DNA of 13,947 bases from an uncultured Collinsella sp. (GCA_900542235.1 UQNB01000051.1:1-13947), one strand, 5' to 3'; positions 1 through 7,879 are shown, counted from the first letter of the stretch. Program-made: numbers and translations. Notes: generated by a model not told the origin, from the sequence alone.

Positions 1-1
1 G

Positions 2-2233
2 GCTGCCGCCGGTGCCGCCGTGCCCACCATCTCGCGCGGACGCGTGACCTTTGTGGATGCCGCCCTGCCGCAGGGCGTGGTGGTGCCCGATGCCAACCTG
101 GCCGTGTTCTCAATCGCCGACCTCAACGCCCGCATGGACGCCAACCGCGCGCGCAGCCGCCGCAAGGTGGACATTACGCAGATCACGTTCCCGTTTAAGC
201 CGGGCGACTACGTGGTGCACGCCACTCACGGCATCGCGCTCTTTAGCGAGATCGCGCGCCAGGAAGTGGGCGGCAAGGAGCGCGACTACTTTTTGCTGGA
301 ATATGCCGACGGCGACAAGCTCTACGTGCCGCTGGAGCAGGTCGACCGCATTACGCGTTATGTTGGCCCCGACGGTGACAAGCCACGCCTGACCAGGCTC
401 AACACCGCCGACTGGACGCGTGCCACCAATAAGGCGCGCAAGAACGCCAAAAAGCTGGCGTTTGACCTGGTCGATCTGTATACGCGCCGCTCTTCGATTA
501 CCGGTATCGCCTGCCCACCCGACACGCCCGAGCAGATCGAGATGGAGCAGAGCTTTCCTTACGACGAGACGCGCGACCAGCTGGAGGCCATCGCTGACAT
601 TAAGGCCGACATGGAGGCGCCCAAGCCCATGGACCGCCTGCTGTGCGGCGATGTGGGCTTTGGCAAGACCGAGGTCGCCCTGCGCGCGGCGTTTAAGTGC
701 GTGGACTCCGGCCGCCAGGTCATGGTGCTCTGCCCCACGACCATTCTGGCCCAGCAGCACTACGAGACGTTCTTTGAGCGCTTTGCCCCGTTTGGCCTGG
801 AGGTCGAGGTGCTCAGCCGCTTCCGTACGCCGGCGCAGCAAAAGCGCGCACTCAAGGCGTTTGCCGAGGGCACGATCGATGTGCTCATCGGCACGCACCG
901 CCTGCTTTCGGCCGATGTGAACCCCAAGAACCTGGGCCTGGTGATCATTGACGAGGAGCAGCGCTTTGGCGTGCAGCACAAGGAGCAGCTCAAGAACCTG
1001 CGCGAGCAGATTGACGTGCTCACGCTTTCGGCCACGCCCATCCCGCGTACCATGCAGATGGCCACGAGCGGCGTGCGCGATATGAGCCTGATTACCACGC
1101 CGCCGACTGGGCGCCGCCCCGTGATCGTGCACGTGGGGGAGTACGACCCCGACGTGGTGAGCGCGGCGATTCGCCTGGAGGTGGGTCGCGGCGGACAGGT
1201 GTACTACGTGTCCAACCGCGTCAAGACCATCGATGACGCTGTGGCACGCGTGCACGAGGCCGCGCCCGAGGCGCGCGTGGGCGTGGCGCACGGCAAGATG
1301 AGCCCGCGCGAGGTCGAGGACGTGATGATCGAGTTCGCGACCAAAAAGATCGATGTGCTCATCGCCACGACCATCGTGGAGAGCGGCATCGACAACGCGA
1401 CCGCCAACACGCTGATCATCGAGGACTCGCAGCGCCTGGGTCTGGCACAGCTCTACCAGCTCAAGGGCCGTGTGGGTCGCTCGGCCACGCAGGCCTACGC
1501 GTACTTTATGTTCCCGGGCGAGCTGCCGCTCACCGAGGAGGCCACGGCGCGCCTGACTGCACTTTCCGAGTTCCAGGACCTGGGCAGCGGCATGCGTATC
1601 GCCATGCGCGACCTGGAGATTCGCGGCGCCGGTTCGCTGATGGGCGCTGAGCAGCACGGCAACCTGTCGAGCGTGGGCTTTGACCTGTTTACGCAGATGT
1701 TGGGCCAGGCCGTGGCCGAGGCGCGCGGCGATGACGACGCCGGCGTGGAGGCGGCGAGCGTGGGCATTAACCTGCCGGCCGATTACTTCTTGTCCGAGGA
1801 GTACCTGCCGGCGGTGGACCAGCGCGTGCTCGTGTACCGCAAGCTCGCGGCGGCCGAGGACCTGGAGAGCATCGACGAGGTACAGGAAGAGACCGAGGCC
1901 GCGCACGGTGAGCTGCCGTTGGCGGGGCTCAACCTGTTCAACCGCGCGCGCATCCGCATTCGCGGCGAGCGCCTGGGGCTCGAGAGCGTCACGCTCAGCG
2001 GCGGACGCATCACTTTTTTGGGTGTCGACGTGCCCAAGAAGGTGGCCTTTGAGCTTAAGACCCGCTATGGCGCGGTGAACTTCCCCAAGAGCCGCAAGCT
2101 GTCGGTGCCCTATAAGGCGGGCGCCGGTGCGGGCAGCGGCCTGGGTCGCGGTCTCGACGCCAACGACGGCACCGGCCCGGTGGCAGCCGCACTCATGCTG
2201 CTGCAGCAGCTGGGCGTCAGCGATGACGATTAA
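2..2233 (+). CDS. mfd: Transcription-repair coupling factor Mfd, C-terminal part (5' end outside window)
   Basis: Mfd is an ATP-driven DNA translocase that pushes stalled RNA polymerase off damaged DNA and recruits UvrA for nucleotide excision repair. The reading frame is open to the left edge, so the N-terminal UvrB-like part (roughly a third of the usual 1,100-1,200 residues) is missing. Numbering from the GTG at 20, the RNA-polymerase-interacting domain lies near residues 55-115 (FKPGDYVVHATHGIALF). The superfamily-2 helicase domains follow: Walker A GDVGFGKT near 210, the DEEQ box near 311, motif III TLSATPIPRTM near 340, and the translocation/RecG-like motifs around 440-490 (TTIVESGIDN, LKGRVGRS). 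The C-terminal D7 domain covers about 580-700. The Gly-rich tail near 700-715 is a lineage-specific extension. Codon use is strongly GC-ending. Identity is certain; only the start is unknown. Confidence 0.97.
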   Translation, partial: AAAGAAVPTISRGRVTFVDAALPQGVVVPDANLAVFSIADLNARMDANRARSRRKVDITQITFPFKPGDYVVHATHGIALFSEIARQEVGGKERDYFLLEYADGDKLYVPLEQVDRITRYVGPDGDKPRLTRLNTADWTRATNKARKNAKKLAFDLVDLYTRRSSITGIACPPDTPEQIEMEQSFPYDETRDQLEAIADIKADMEAPKPMDRLLCGDVGFGKTEVALRAAFKCVDSGRQVMVLCPTTILAQQHYETFFERFAPFGLEVEVLSRFRTPAQQKRALKAFAEGTIDVLIGTHRLLSADVNPKNLGLVIIDEEQRFGVQHKEQLKNLREQIDVLTLSATPIPRTMQMATSGVRDMSLITTPPTGRRPVIVHVGEYDPDVVSAAIRLEVGRGGQVYYVSNRVKTIDDAVARVHEAAPEARVGVAHGKMSPREVEDVMIEFATKKIDVLIATTIVESGIDNATANTLIIEDSQRLGLAQLYQLKGRVGRSATQAYAYFMFPGELPLTEEATARLTALSEFQDLGSGMRIAMRDLEIRGAGSLMGAEQHGNLSSVGFDLFTQMLGQAVAEARGDDDAGVEAASVGINLPADYFLSEEYLPAVDQRVLVYRKLAAAEDLESIDEVQEETEAAHGELPLAGLNLFNRARIRIRGERLGLESVTLSGGRITFLGVDVPKKVAFELKTRYGAVNFPKSRKLSVPYKAGAGAGSGLGRGLDANDGTGPVAAALMLLQQLGVSDDD

Positions 2234-2243
2234 CAAGTAAGTC

Positions 2244-2349
2244 GGTGGGACAAAGTTATCAGTAGTTTTTGTCCCAGGTGCGATAGTCGCATCGAGCCTG
2301 TCAACGCAAGCGACCCTGGGACAAAAACTACTGATAACTTTGTCCCACC
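2244..2349. repeat. REP-like inverted doublet: two perfect 35-bp arms, 36-nt spacer
   Basis: The arms at 2244-2278 and 2315-2349 are exact reverse complements over 35 bp. Each arm is itself an imperfect palindrome, beginning TGGGACAAA and ending TTTGTCCCA. The spacer contains a small GCGA/TCGC hairpin. It lies between the mfd stop and the ribosome binding site of the next gene. There is no U-tract after the right arm, so it is not a classical intrinsic terminator, although the folded RNA could stop or stabilise mfd mRNA. The layout, two inverted palindromic units, is that of REP/BIME elements. No transposase gene is attached. Confidence 0.85.
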
Positions 2350-2388
2350 ACGTTGCGGGTCGACCCTTCACCCGATCGAAAGGAAAGC

Positions 2389-3252
2389 ATGTTCGGATAT
2401 ATCTATAAGAAAGATGTCGCCATTATCGCGGTTGTCCTGTGCCTTTGTCTGGGCGTGGGCAGTTTCTTCGATTATCAGATCTCGAGCGCGCTGTTCAACA
2501 TCGGCAGCATGTACGGCCGCTTTATCGAGGCCGCCGGCGAGCTGCCGTTCGAGCTGACGGCGAGCATCGCGGGTGTCATGCTCGTGCGCGCGGCGCGCCC
2601 CGACTCCAAGGGAAGCAAATGGCTTGCCGTGCTCGGCGTCCTCGTCAACGTCGGCCTGGCCGGCTACGAGATCGTTTCGTCCCTGCAGGTTGGCGGCAAG
2701 CTCGTCGCAGTTCAGTTGGTACTGACGTTTGTGCTGGCCATCGCTGCCAATCTCATCGCCTATCGCCTCACGCGCGACACAGAGCCCAAAGAGCTCACGC
2801 GCTGGGCGTTGATGGTGCTTGCCGTGTGGGTCGCTCAGGCCATCATCCTCAACGTGATTGTCAAGCCGCTGTGGTCGCGCCCGCGTATGCGCGTGATCGA
2901 GGTGACGCAGGGGCTCGATTTTCAGCCGTGGTGGGTGATCGGTAACCCCGACAAGTGGACCTATATCGCCGCCGGCGTAATCAAGGACGGCTTTAAGTCG
3001 TTTGCGAGCGGACACACGGCGCACGCGGCGATCGGCCTTATGCTCGCCGGGCTTCCCGTGGCGGCCTTTAAGGAAAAACCGTCGCGCCGCCGCGTGGTCT
3101 TTTGGGTCGCCGCTGCGGTCGCAGCACTCGTCGCCTTTGGCCGCATTGTGATCGGTGCGCACTTTTTGACTGACGTGAGCTGCGGCTTTGCCCTGGTGCT
3201 GGCGCTTGAGTGCCTTGCCGCGCGCATTGCCTATCCGGGCGGCGTACAATAG
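2389..3252 (+). CDS. PAP2-family membrane phosphatase
   Basis: This is an integral membrane protein of 287 residues from the type-2 phosphatidic acid phosphatase superfamily, which removes phosphate from lipid phosphates such as phosphatidate or undecaprenyl pyrophosphate at the outer membrane face. The three-part signature is present: a K159...RPR166 element, FASGH with S207-G208-H209, and R252-(5)-H258-(3)-D262. Hydrophobic segments near 10-30, 55-67, 77-95, 105-125, 140-158, 212-227, 237-255 and 262-280 fit a polytopic protein. The start is the ATG at 2389, preceded by AAAGGAAA; an in-frame TTG at 2353 has no ribosome binding site and would overlap the repeat. The stop is followed by 45 nt to the next gene, so the two may be co-transcribed. 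The substrate cannot be read from sequence. Confidence 0.88.
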   Translation: MFGYIYKKDVAIIAVVLCLCLGVGSFFDYQISSALFNIGSMYGRFIEAAGELPFELTASIAGVMLVRAARPDSKGSKWLAVLGVLVNVGLAGYEIVSSLQVGGKLVAVQLVLTFVLAIAANLIAYRLTRDTEPKELTRWALMVLAVWVAQAIILNVIVKPLWSRPRMRVIEVTQGLDFQPWWVIGNPDKWTYIAAGVIKDGFKSFASGHTAHAAIGLMLAGLPVAAFKEKPSRRRVVFWVAAAVAALVAFGRIVIGAHFLTDVSCGFALVLALECLAARIAYPGGVQ

Positions 3253-3297
3253 CTGCACCTGAATCATCGGGCCCATGCCCGGCTAGAGAGGATTGCC

Positions 3298-4323
3298 ATG
3301 CTCGCGTTCAACAATGACTATTCCCACGGTGCACATCCGGCAGTGCTGCAGGCGCTCGTCGATACCAACATGGAGCCGCAGCCCGGCTACGGTACCGATG
3401 CGCACACCGAGCGTGCCAAGCAGCTGATCCGCGAGGCTTGCCAAGCCCCCGATGCCGACGTGTTTTTCCTGGTAGGCGGCACGCAGACCAACGCGACGGT
3501 GATTGACATGCTGCTTGCACCCTACGAGGGCGTCGTTGCTGCCGAGACTGGTCACGTCGCCTGCCACGAGGCGGGCGCCATCGAGTTTGGCGGCCACAAG
3601 GTGCTCACCATCCCCGGCTACGAGGGCAAGATGCACGCCGAGGACCTCGAGAACTATATCCAGGTGTTCTACGAAAACGAGAGCTACGAGCACACGGTGT
3701 TCCCGGGCGCCGTGTACGTGAGCCTGTCGACCGAGTACGGCACGCTGTATTCCAAGGCCGAGCTGGCGGCGATCCATGCGGTGTGCCAAAAGCGTGAGAT
3801 TCCGCTGTTTGTGGATGGCGCCCGTCTGGCCTATGCGCTGGCGGCCGATGAGTGCGACATTACCCTGCCCGAGCTGGCGCAACTGTGCGACGTGTTCTAC
3901 ATTGGCGGCACCAAGTGCGGCGCGCTTTGCGGCGAGGCCGTGGTGTTTTGCGGCATGCATGCTCCGGCACACCCCATTCCGCGCATTAAGCAGCACGGCG
4001 CGCTGCTGGCCAAGGGCCGCCTGACGGGCGTGCAGTTTGAGGCGCTCTTTACCGACGGCCTGTATTTTGAGATTGGCCGCCAGGCGATTAAGACGGCTCA
4101 GGCGCTTCGTCGCGTGCTGCACGAGCGCGGCTACCAGTTCTTCTTGGAGACGCCCACCAACCAGCAGTTTGTGATTCTACCCAACGATGGTCTGGCCCGC
4201 ATTCGCGAGCATGCCTCGATCGAGTACTGGGAAAAGTACGACGAGACCCACACCGTGGTGCGTTTTTGCACCAGCTGGGCCACGACACAGGAGGACATCG
4301 ACGCGCTGGCGGCTGTCCTGTAG
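3298..4323 (+). CDS. PLP-dependent beta-eliminating lyase, low-specificity L-threonine aldolase type
   Basis: The 341-residue protein belongs to fold-type I PLP enzymes of the threonine aldolase/beta-eliminating lyase group, which split L-threonine or allo-threonine to glycine and acetaldehyde. Visible landmarks are the N-terminal FNNDYSHGAHP, the phosphate-binding GGTQTN near 61-66, the HVACHEAGAIE segment near 84-94 whose His would stack on PLP, VDGARLAYAL near 174-183 with the cofactor-binding Asp, and the Schiff-base lysine at FYIGGTK206. Family length is about 340, so the gene is complete. It starts at ATG 3298 after AGAGAGGA and ends just before a strong terminator. Substrate preference between threonine and other beta-hydroxy amino acids is not certain. 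Confidence 0.88.
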   Translation: MLAFNNDYSHGAHPAVLQALVDTNMEPQPGYGTDAHTERAKQLIREACQAPDADVFFLVGGTQTNATVIDMLLAPYEGVVAAETGHVACHEAGAIEFGGHKVLTIPGYEGKMHAEDLENYIQVFYENESYEHTVFPGAVYVSLSTEYGTLYSKAELAAIHAVCQKREIPLFVDGARLAYALAADECDITLPELAQLCDVFYIGGTKCGALCGEAVVFCGMHAPAHPIPRIKQHGALLAKGRLTGVQFEALFTDGLYFEIGRQAIKTAQALRRVLHERGYQFFLETPTNQQFVILPNDGLARIREHASIEYWEKYDETHTVVRFCTSWATTQEDIDALAAVL

Positions 4324-4341
4324 TTAGAAGCAATGACGAGG

Positions 4342-4385
4342 GGCCGCCTTGCGCCTGGGTTTGGCGCGAGGCGGCCTTTGCTTTT
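4342..4385 (+). terminator. Intrinsic terminator after the threonine-aldolase-like gene
   Basis: The arms 4342-4355 and 4363-4376 form a 14-bp GC-rich stem with one G-T wobble and a 7-nt loop, followed by TTTGCTTTT. It lies 18 nt after the upstream stop codon and ends 14 nt before the next start, so it separates the two genes. Confidence 0.9.
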
Positions 4386-4399
4386 GAGGGGGGGGCTGT

Positions 4400-4990
4400 A
4401 TGACCGAGATGTCCGAGCCGACGATTCGCCTGGCGACGCCCGATGATGCGCCGGCGCTGCTTGCCATCTACGAGCCGTATGTGCTCAAGACCGCGATTAC
4501 CTGCGAATACGAGGTGCCGAGCGTTGAGGAGTTTGCCGGACGCATCGAGCGTACGCTCAAGCGCTATCCGTATTTGGTGATGGAGCTCGACGAGCGTCCG
4601 GTGGGTTATGCCTATGTGAGCGCGCTCAACAGCCGCGAGGCATACGACTGGTCGGTCGAGACATCGATCTACCTGGCGCGTGACGTGCGCCACGGCGGGC
4701 TGGGCCGCAAGCTGCATGACGCGCTCAAGCAATGCCTGATCGCGATGGGCATCACCAACATGTGCGCCCTCATCGCCGTGCCGCACGACAAGGATGACGA
4801 GTACCTGACGCACAACAGCCAGGACTTCCATGCCCATATGGGCTATCGCCTGGTGGGCGCCTTCGACCGTTGCGCGCAAAAGTTCGGCCGCTGGTACGAC
4901 ATGTGCTGGATGGAGCTGATCCTGGCCGAGCGCGTCCCCAACCAGCCCAAACCAACCTGGTTTCCCGACCTCCCCAAACCTACCATTTAG
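4400..4990 (+). CDS. GNAT-family N-acetyltransferase (phosphinothricin acetyltransferase-like)
   Basis: This 196-residue cytoplasmic acetyltransferase would move an acetyl group from acetyl-CoA to an amine. The N-terminus (IRLATPDDAPALLAIYEPYV) and the middle (VGYAYVS, residues 68-74) follow the Pat/Bar-like subfamily. Acetyl-CoA motif A is at RDVRHGGLGRKL (94-105). The end of the fold, HMGYRLVGAFDRCAQKFGRWYDMCWME (146-172), is typical of this subfamily. Members often act on methionine sulfone/sulfoximine or related amino acids, so resistance to phosphinothricin should not be assumed. The start at 4400 has a G-rich ribosome binding site; ATG 4409 is an alternative. The last residues after about 178 are a proline-rich tail outside the fold, and the final codons and stop lie inside the 35-bp repeat at 4978-5012. 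Confidence 0.88.
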   Translation: MTEMSEPTIRLATPDDAPALLAIYEPYVLKTAITCEYEVPSVEEFAGRIERTLKRYPYLVMELDERPVGYAYVSALNSREAYDWSVETSIYLARDVRHGGLGRKLHDALKQCLIAMGITNMCALIAVPHDKDDEYLTHNSQDFHAHMGYRLVGAFDRCAQKFGRWYDMCWMELILAERVPNQPKPTWFPDLPKPTI

Positions 4991-5012
4991 GGACAGGTTT
5001 ATTTTGGCAGGT
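4978..5012 (+). repeat. 35-bp palindromic-ended repeat, copy 1 (gene-end repeat)
   Basis: The element begins ACCTACCA and ends TGGCAGGT, which pair except at one position, and has the core GGGACAGGTTTATTTT. Related copies are at 12169-12203 (opposite orientation) and 12835-12861 (cut by an IS). This copy joins two convergent genes: it encodes the last residues and TAG stop of the acetyltransferase, and its last base is the first base of the regulator's stop codon on the other strand. It may act as a bidirectional hairpin between them. Confidence 0.85.
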
Positions 5013-5734
5013 TAGCCGATGGGCTCGGTGTATTTGGCGCGGTCGGTGCGCTGGATACGCTTGGAGATATGGAGCGGGCGGCCGTCGGCGTCGTAGACGT
5101 AGTCGGTGATCAGGATTAGCGCCTGCCCGCGCTCGACGTTGAGCAAAAACGCCTCGTTTTGCGAGGCATAGCACACCTCAAAGGTCTTGTGCCCCTGCGC
5201 CGGCGCGCGATGGAACTCCTGGCGCAGCGTGGCGTAGAGCGATCCGTTGATATCGCGATCGATGAGCGGGGCAAAGCTCGGCGCCAGGTGGGTGGTCTCC
5301 AGGCACAGCGGGGCATCGTCCAGATAGCGCAGGTGGACAAGTTTGACGAGCTTGCTGCCCGCGGGCGCATCAAAAAACTTGGCCACGTCGCCGGCGGCCT
5401 TGGCAAAGCCCGAGTCAACCGTGCGTGTGGTGGGCTTCATGCCCTGACCCTGGACCTGTGCCGTGTAGCTCGAAAACACCAGGTTGTTCTCGTGGAGCGC
5501 CGGCGTGTCGGCCACAAAGGCACCGCGCCCGCGTTCGGTGCGAAGCGGACCCTCATCAACGAGCACCTTAAGCGCGTGGCGCACGGTGCTGCGCGACAGG
5601 CCTGATTCGCCCATGAGCTCCATCTCGGACGGCAGCTTGTCTCCGCGCGCGTAGATGCCGGCGGCGATGCGGTCGCGCAGCGTGCCCGCCAGACGCTCGT
5701 ATTGGGCCAATTTCTTCTTGACCGAAATGCTCAT
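5012..5734 (-). CDS. GntR-family transcription regulator with UTRA sensor domain (FrlR/HutC class)
   Basis: The 240-residue protein has an N-terminal winged helix-turn-helix of GntR type: residues 11-75, with LPSEMELMGESGLSRSTVRHAL as the recognition helix region and the wing TERGRGAFV. It is followed by a UTRA effector domain over about 90-235, which in this class binds a phosphorylated sugar or related small molecule. The start is taken as ATG 5734. An in-frame TTG at 5770 is less likely, because a good promoter at 5781-5809 would begin the transcript only a few bases before it. The gene faces away from the PTS EIIC-EIID genes across a shared AT-rich region. Together with dyads at three nearby promoters, this makes it the probable local repressor. 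FrlR of the fructoselysine system belongs to the same class, but so do NagR/PhnF-type proteins. Confidence 0.88.
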   Translation of the reverse strand: MSISVKKKLAQYERLAGTLRDRIAAGIYARGDKLPSEMELMGESGLSRSTVRHALKVLVDEGPLRTERGRGAFVADTPALHENNLVFSSYTAQVQGQGMKPTTRTVDSGFAKAAGDVAKFFDAPAGSKLVKLVHLRYLDDAPLCLETTHLAPSFAPLIDRDINGSLYATLRQEFHRAPAQGHKTFEVCYASQNEAFLLNVERGQALILITDYVYDADGRPLHISKRIQRTDRAKYTEPIG

Positions 5735-5780
5735 ACGGCTAACCTGTATCCTACTTTTATGCCTAATCAATCAAGCATGT

Positions 5781-5809
5781 ATCTTATAAATCCATAAAAC
5801 TGCTGGTAA
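5781..5809 (-). promoter_or_regulatory. Probable promoter of the GntR-family regulator gene
   Basis: On the minus strand, TTACCA (5804-5809) and TAAGAT (5781-5786) are 17 bp apart. Transcription would begin near 5774, giving a leader of about 40 nt before ATG 5734. The -10 region, ATAAGATACATG, loosely resembles the start of the operator at 6000-6022, so self-regulation is possible but weakly supported. Confidence 0.5.
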
Positions 5810-5975
5810 TGAGCTGGTGAAGGGCACGTACCTTTTTCCTTTCACCAAGATTGAGTTGAGCAACATAGCGCATGTAGATATTAGCCAACTCATAATTAGT
5901 TTAGTTCTATAGGTTTTACTAATTAGCCACCTATTGACCGTTCGCCTCTAAAAATCTACCGTTTATCCGGACTAA

Positions 5976-6004
5976 TTGGATATATAGTGTATACAACATA
6001 TAAG
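5976..6004 (+). promoter_or_regulatory. Probable promoter of the PTS EIIC-EIID genes
   Basis: TTGGAT (5976-5981) and TATAAG (5999-6004) are separated by exactly 17 bp, the sigma-70 ideal. The surrounding 5735-6108 region carries no gene and is AT-rich. The -10 box overlaps the operator-like dyad that starts at 6000. The remaining leader to the EIIC start is about 100 nt and contains two small hairpins (6033-6051 and 6061-6081). Confidence 0.6.
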
Positions 6005-6022
6005 ACGTATATGATGACTTAT
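6000..6022. promoter_or_regulatory. Operator-like dyad A (upstream of EIIC-EIID)
   Basis: A 23-bp imperfect dyad centred at 6011 has ATAAG at the left end and CTTAT at the right end. Its core, ACGTATATGATGA (6005-6017), aligns with the cores at 10052-10064 and 9921-9933. It covers the -10 box and the likely transcription start, a typical repressor position. The GntR protein encoded at 5012-5734 is the natural candidate to bind it. Confidence 0.55.
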
Positions 6023-6108
6023 ATCAGACGGGTACAAGATCCGGACTTGTATGCTGTCCTTCGCAACGTAGGGTGTTGCGATTAGGAATAGTTGGAAAGG
6101 AGACGGTA

Positions 6109-6906
6109 ATGAATCAGCTTTATGCAGCAGTAGCCGTTGGCCTCGTGGGCGTCATTTGTATCATGGACTCACGCATGTTGGGTCGATTGAGCCTTGAACG
6201 ACCTCTTATTGGCGCGACTATGGTCGGTATCGTATTGGGAGATATTCCTACCGCTTTGGCGGCTGGCGCAACGCTGGAACTGATGAGCATTGGCCTGATT
6301 AATGTCGGTGCTGCAATGATTCCCGATATGAATATGGGATCAATTGTTGCTACGGCGTTTTGCATTCTGACGGGCGCTGGCCCAGAGGCTGCATTGACTA
6401 TTGCGGTTCCCGTAGCTGCCTTTGGTCAGGCAATTGGTCTTGCGGTACGTATAGTGCTCGCGGCGTTTTCCCATAAAACAGACGTTCTCATTGACCAGGG
6501 AAAGTTCAAGCAGGCACTTCATCTGCACATTATTTGGGGAAATGTCCTGTATGCGCTGATGTATTTCGTCCCCATTTTCTTGGCGATCTATGTGGGAACT
6601 GACTTCGTACAGGCTATTGTGGGCATGATTCCCGATTGGGTGACTAGCGGTCTCGGCCTTGCTGGAAATGTTCTTACGGCGCTCGGTATGGCTCTGCTGC
6701 TTAATATTATGCTCACGAAGAAGATGGCCCTGTTCTTCTTCGTTGGATTCTTTGCTGCCGCTTTCCTCAGCATTAACGTGACTGCAGTTGCTATCTTCGC
6801 AGTTCTGCTCGCACTTATTCTCTCAGACATTAAGTTTCATGATGGCGGAAGCCAGCTCGCGGCGCAGTCGGCAGATGATTACGATCCGCTTGAGGACGAC
6901 GACTAG
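6109..6906 (+). CDS. PTS mannose/fructose/sorbose-class EIIC permease subunit
   Basis: EIIC is one of the two membrane subunits of mannose-class PTS permeases; with EIID it forms the sugar channel. The 265-residue protein is strongly hydrophobic. It carries the family landmarks RPLIGATMVGIVLGD near 31-45 and the re-entrant motif GATLELMSIGLINVGAAMIPD near 53-73. It ends in a short acidic cytoplasmic tail (YDPLEDDD). The start is ATG 6109, seven bases after a GAAAGGAG ribosome binding site; an upstream TTG at 6073 lacks one. It is separated from the EIID gene by 20 nt, so the two are one transcript. Base composition is much more AT-rich than in mfd and the acetyltransferase gene. Unusually, EIIA and EIIB are not adjacent but about 3 kb downstream. 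Confidence 0.92.
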   Translation: MNQLYAAVAVGLVGVICIMDSRMLGRLSLERPLIGATMVGIVLGDIPTALAAGATLELMSIGLINVGAAMIPDMNMGSIVATAFCILTGAGPEAALTIAVPVAAFGQAIGLAVRIVLAAFSHKTDVLIDQGKFKQALHLHIIWGNVLYALMYFVPIFLAIYVGTDFVQAIVGMIPDWVTSGLGLAGNVLTALGMALLLNIMLTKKMALFFFVGFFAAAFLSINVTAVAIFAVLLALILSDIKFHDGGSQLAAQSADDYDPLEDDD

Positions 6907-6926
6907 GTATCGAGGAGGTCATTAAA

Positions 6927-7808
6927 ATGGTGGAGCAGACTGTTGGAGCTCAGGCATCCGAAACTACTGAGCTTAAAAGCCTTGAACCGCAAAGCGTTTC
7001 TGAGAATAAACGACTTTGGCAATTCTTTTGGCGAACATGGGCGATTCAGGCTTCGTGGAATTACGAGGGCCAAATGAATCTGGGCTTCCTGTATTCAATC
7101 GCCCCTACTCTTGATCGAATCTATGCGGATGAATCGGATCCCGAGATTCTGCAGCGAAAGAAAGACGCTTATCATCGCCACACCGCTCTTTATAACATTA
7201 CGCAGCAGCTTAATAGCTTTGTGCTTGGACTTGCTGCGTCCATGGAGGAAGAGTATGCGCGCGATCCGAAGAACTTTAACCCTGAAGTTATCAACAGCTT
7301 AAAGGTTTCGCTCATGGGTCCGCTTTCGGGCATCGGTGATTCATTGCTCGAGGGAACCCTTCGAATTATTTCCTTTGGTCTGGGTGCGTCTCTTGCCGCT
7401 CAGGGTTCAATTCTCGGTCCAATTTTGGCTCTTCTGATTTCAGGTATTCCTAAAGCCCTCATTACCTGGTTCGGCGGAAAGTTCGGATATACGCTCGGCG
7501 CTGATTATGTCAAGCAGCTACAGGGTGGCGGCATGATGGAGCGTGTCATGTATATGGCGAGCGTAGTCGGTTTGATGACCGTGGGCGCAATGATTGCCAC
7601 CATGGTTGGGATTACGACTCCTCTGCAATTTCAGGACGGTGCCGTAGTGCTTCAGGATGTCTTGGACGGCATTTTCCCGGCAATGATTCCTCTGGCAATT
7701 ACCATGCTGTTCTACTGGCTTCTTAAAAAGAAGGCAAGTCTGACAGTTCTCCTTCTCGGTGGCATCGCAGCGAGCCTTATCGCTAGCTTCTTGGGCGTGC
7801 TCGCTTAG
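6927..7808 (+). CDS. PTS mannose/fructose/sorbose-class EIID permease subunit
   Basis: EIID is the partner of EIIC in the membrane part of mannose-class PTS transporters. The 293-residue protein shows the family pattern in order: a hydrophilic N-terminus, SWNYEGQMNLGFLYSIAP near 43-60, the conserved VLGLAASMEEEYA near 98-110, and LMGPLSGIGDSLLEGTLRII near 129-148. Hydrophobic segments follow from about 150 to the end, with a terminal helix after the KKK at 266-268. It starts at ATG 6927 with AGGAGG eight bases upstream. The family is typically about 270-300 residues, so it appears complete. The transcript probably ends at the hairpin at 7844-7879. Confidence 0.93.
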   Translation: MVEQTVGAQASETTELKSLEPQSVSENKRLWQFFWRTWAIQASWNYEGQMNLGFLYSIAPTLDRIYADESDPEILQRKKDAYHRHTALYNITQQLNSFVLGLAASMEEEYARDPKNFNPEVINSLKVSLMGPLSGIGDSLLEGTLRIISFGLGASLAAQGSILGPILALLISGIPKALITWFGGKFGYTLGADYVKQLQGGGMMERVMYMASVVGLMTVGAMIATMVGITTPLQFQDGAVVLQDVLDGIFPAMIPLAITMLFYWLLKKKASLTVLLLGGIAASLIASFLGVLA

Positions 7809-7843
7809 ACCTTGCTTTAAGAGGGATCAGAATAATATGTTTT

Positions 7844-7879
7844 AATTAGGGGCATCGACCGTGTCGGTGTCCCTAATTT
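7844..7879 (+). terminator. Terminator-like hairpin after the EIID gene
   Basis: A 16-bp stem (7844-7859 with 7863-7878, two G-T wobbles) closes a 3-nt loop and is followed by only a weak T-rich tail (TTTC). It lies 35 nt after the EIID stop. Similar sequence recurs at 8058-8089 and, more decayed, near 8150-8180. Confidence 0.7.

Noticed and set aside
2244..2349. Treating the mfd-distal inverted repeat as a simple intrinsic terminator or CRISPR fragment
   Set aside because: There is no U-tract and no spaced direct-repeat array; the two arms are inverted, self-palindromic copies. No CRISPR array is visible anywhere in the window.
110..2371. Very long minus-strand open frame opposite mfd
   Set aside because: It is an antisense shadow created by GC-rich codon bias. 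Its translation is rich in His, Arg and Leu without domains, while the plus strand encodes unmistakable Mfd.
2368..4122. Minus-strand open frames opposite the PAP2 and threonine-aldolase-like genes
   Set aside because: The sense strand carries complete catalytic motifs for both genes; the antisense products show no recognisable domain.
5006..5748. CAGGTTAGCCG at both ends of the GntR gene in opposite orientation
   Set aside because: This is a short 11-bp match; one copy overlaps the 35-bp repeat end and the stop codon. Chance is likely and no function is evident.
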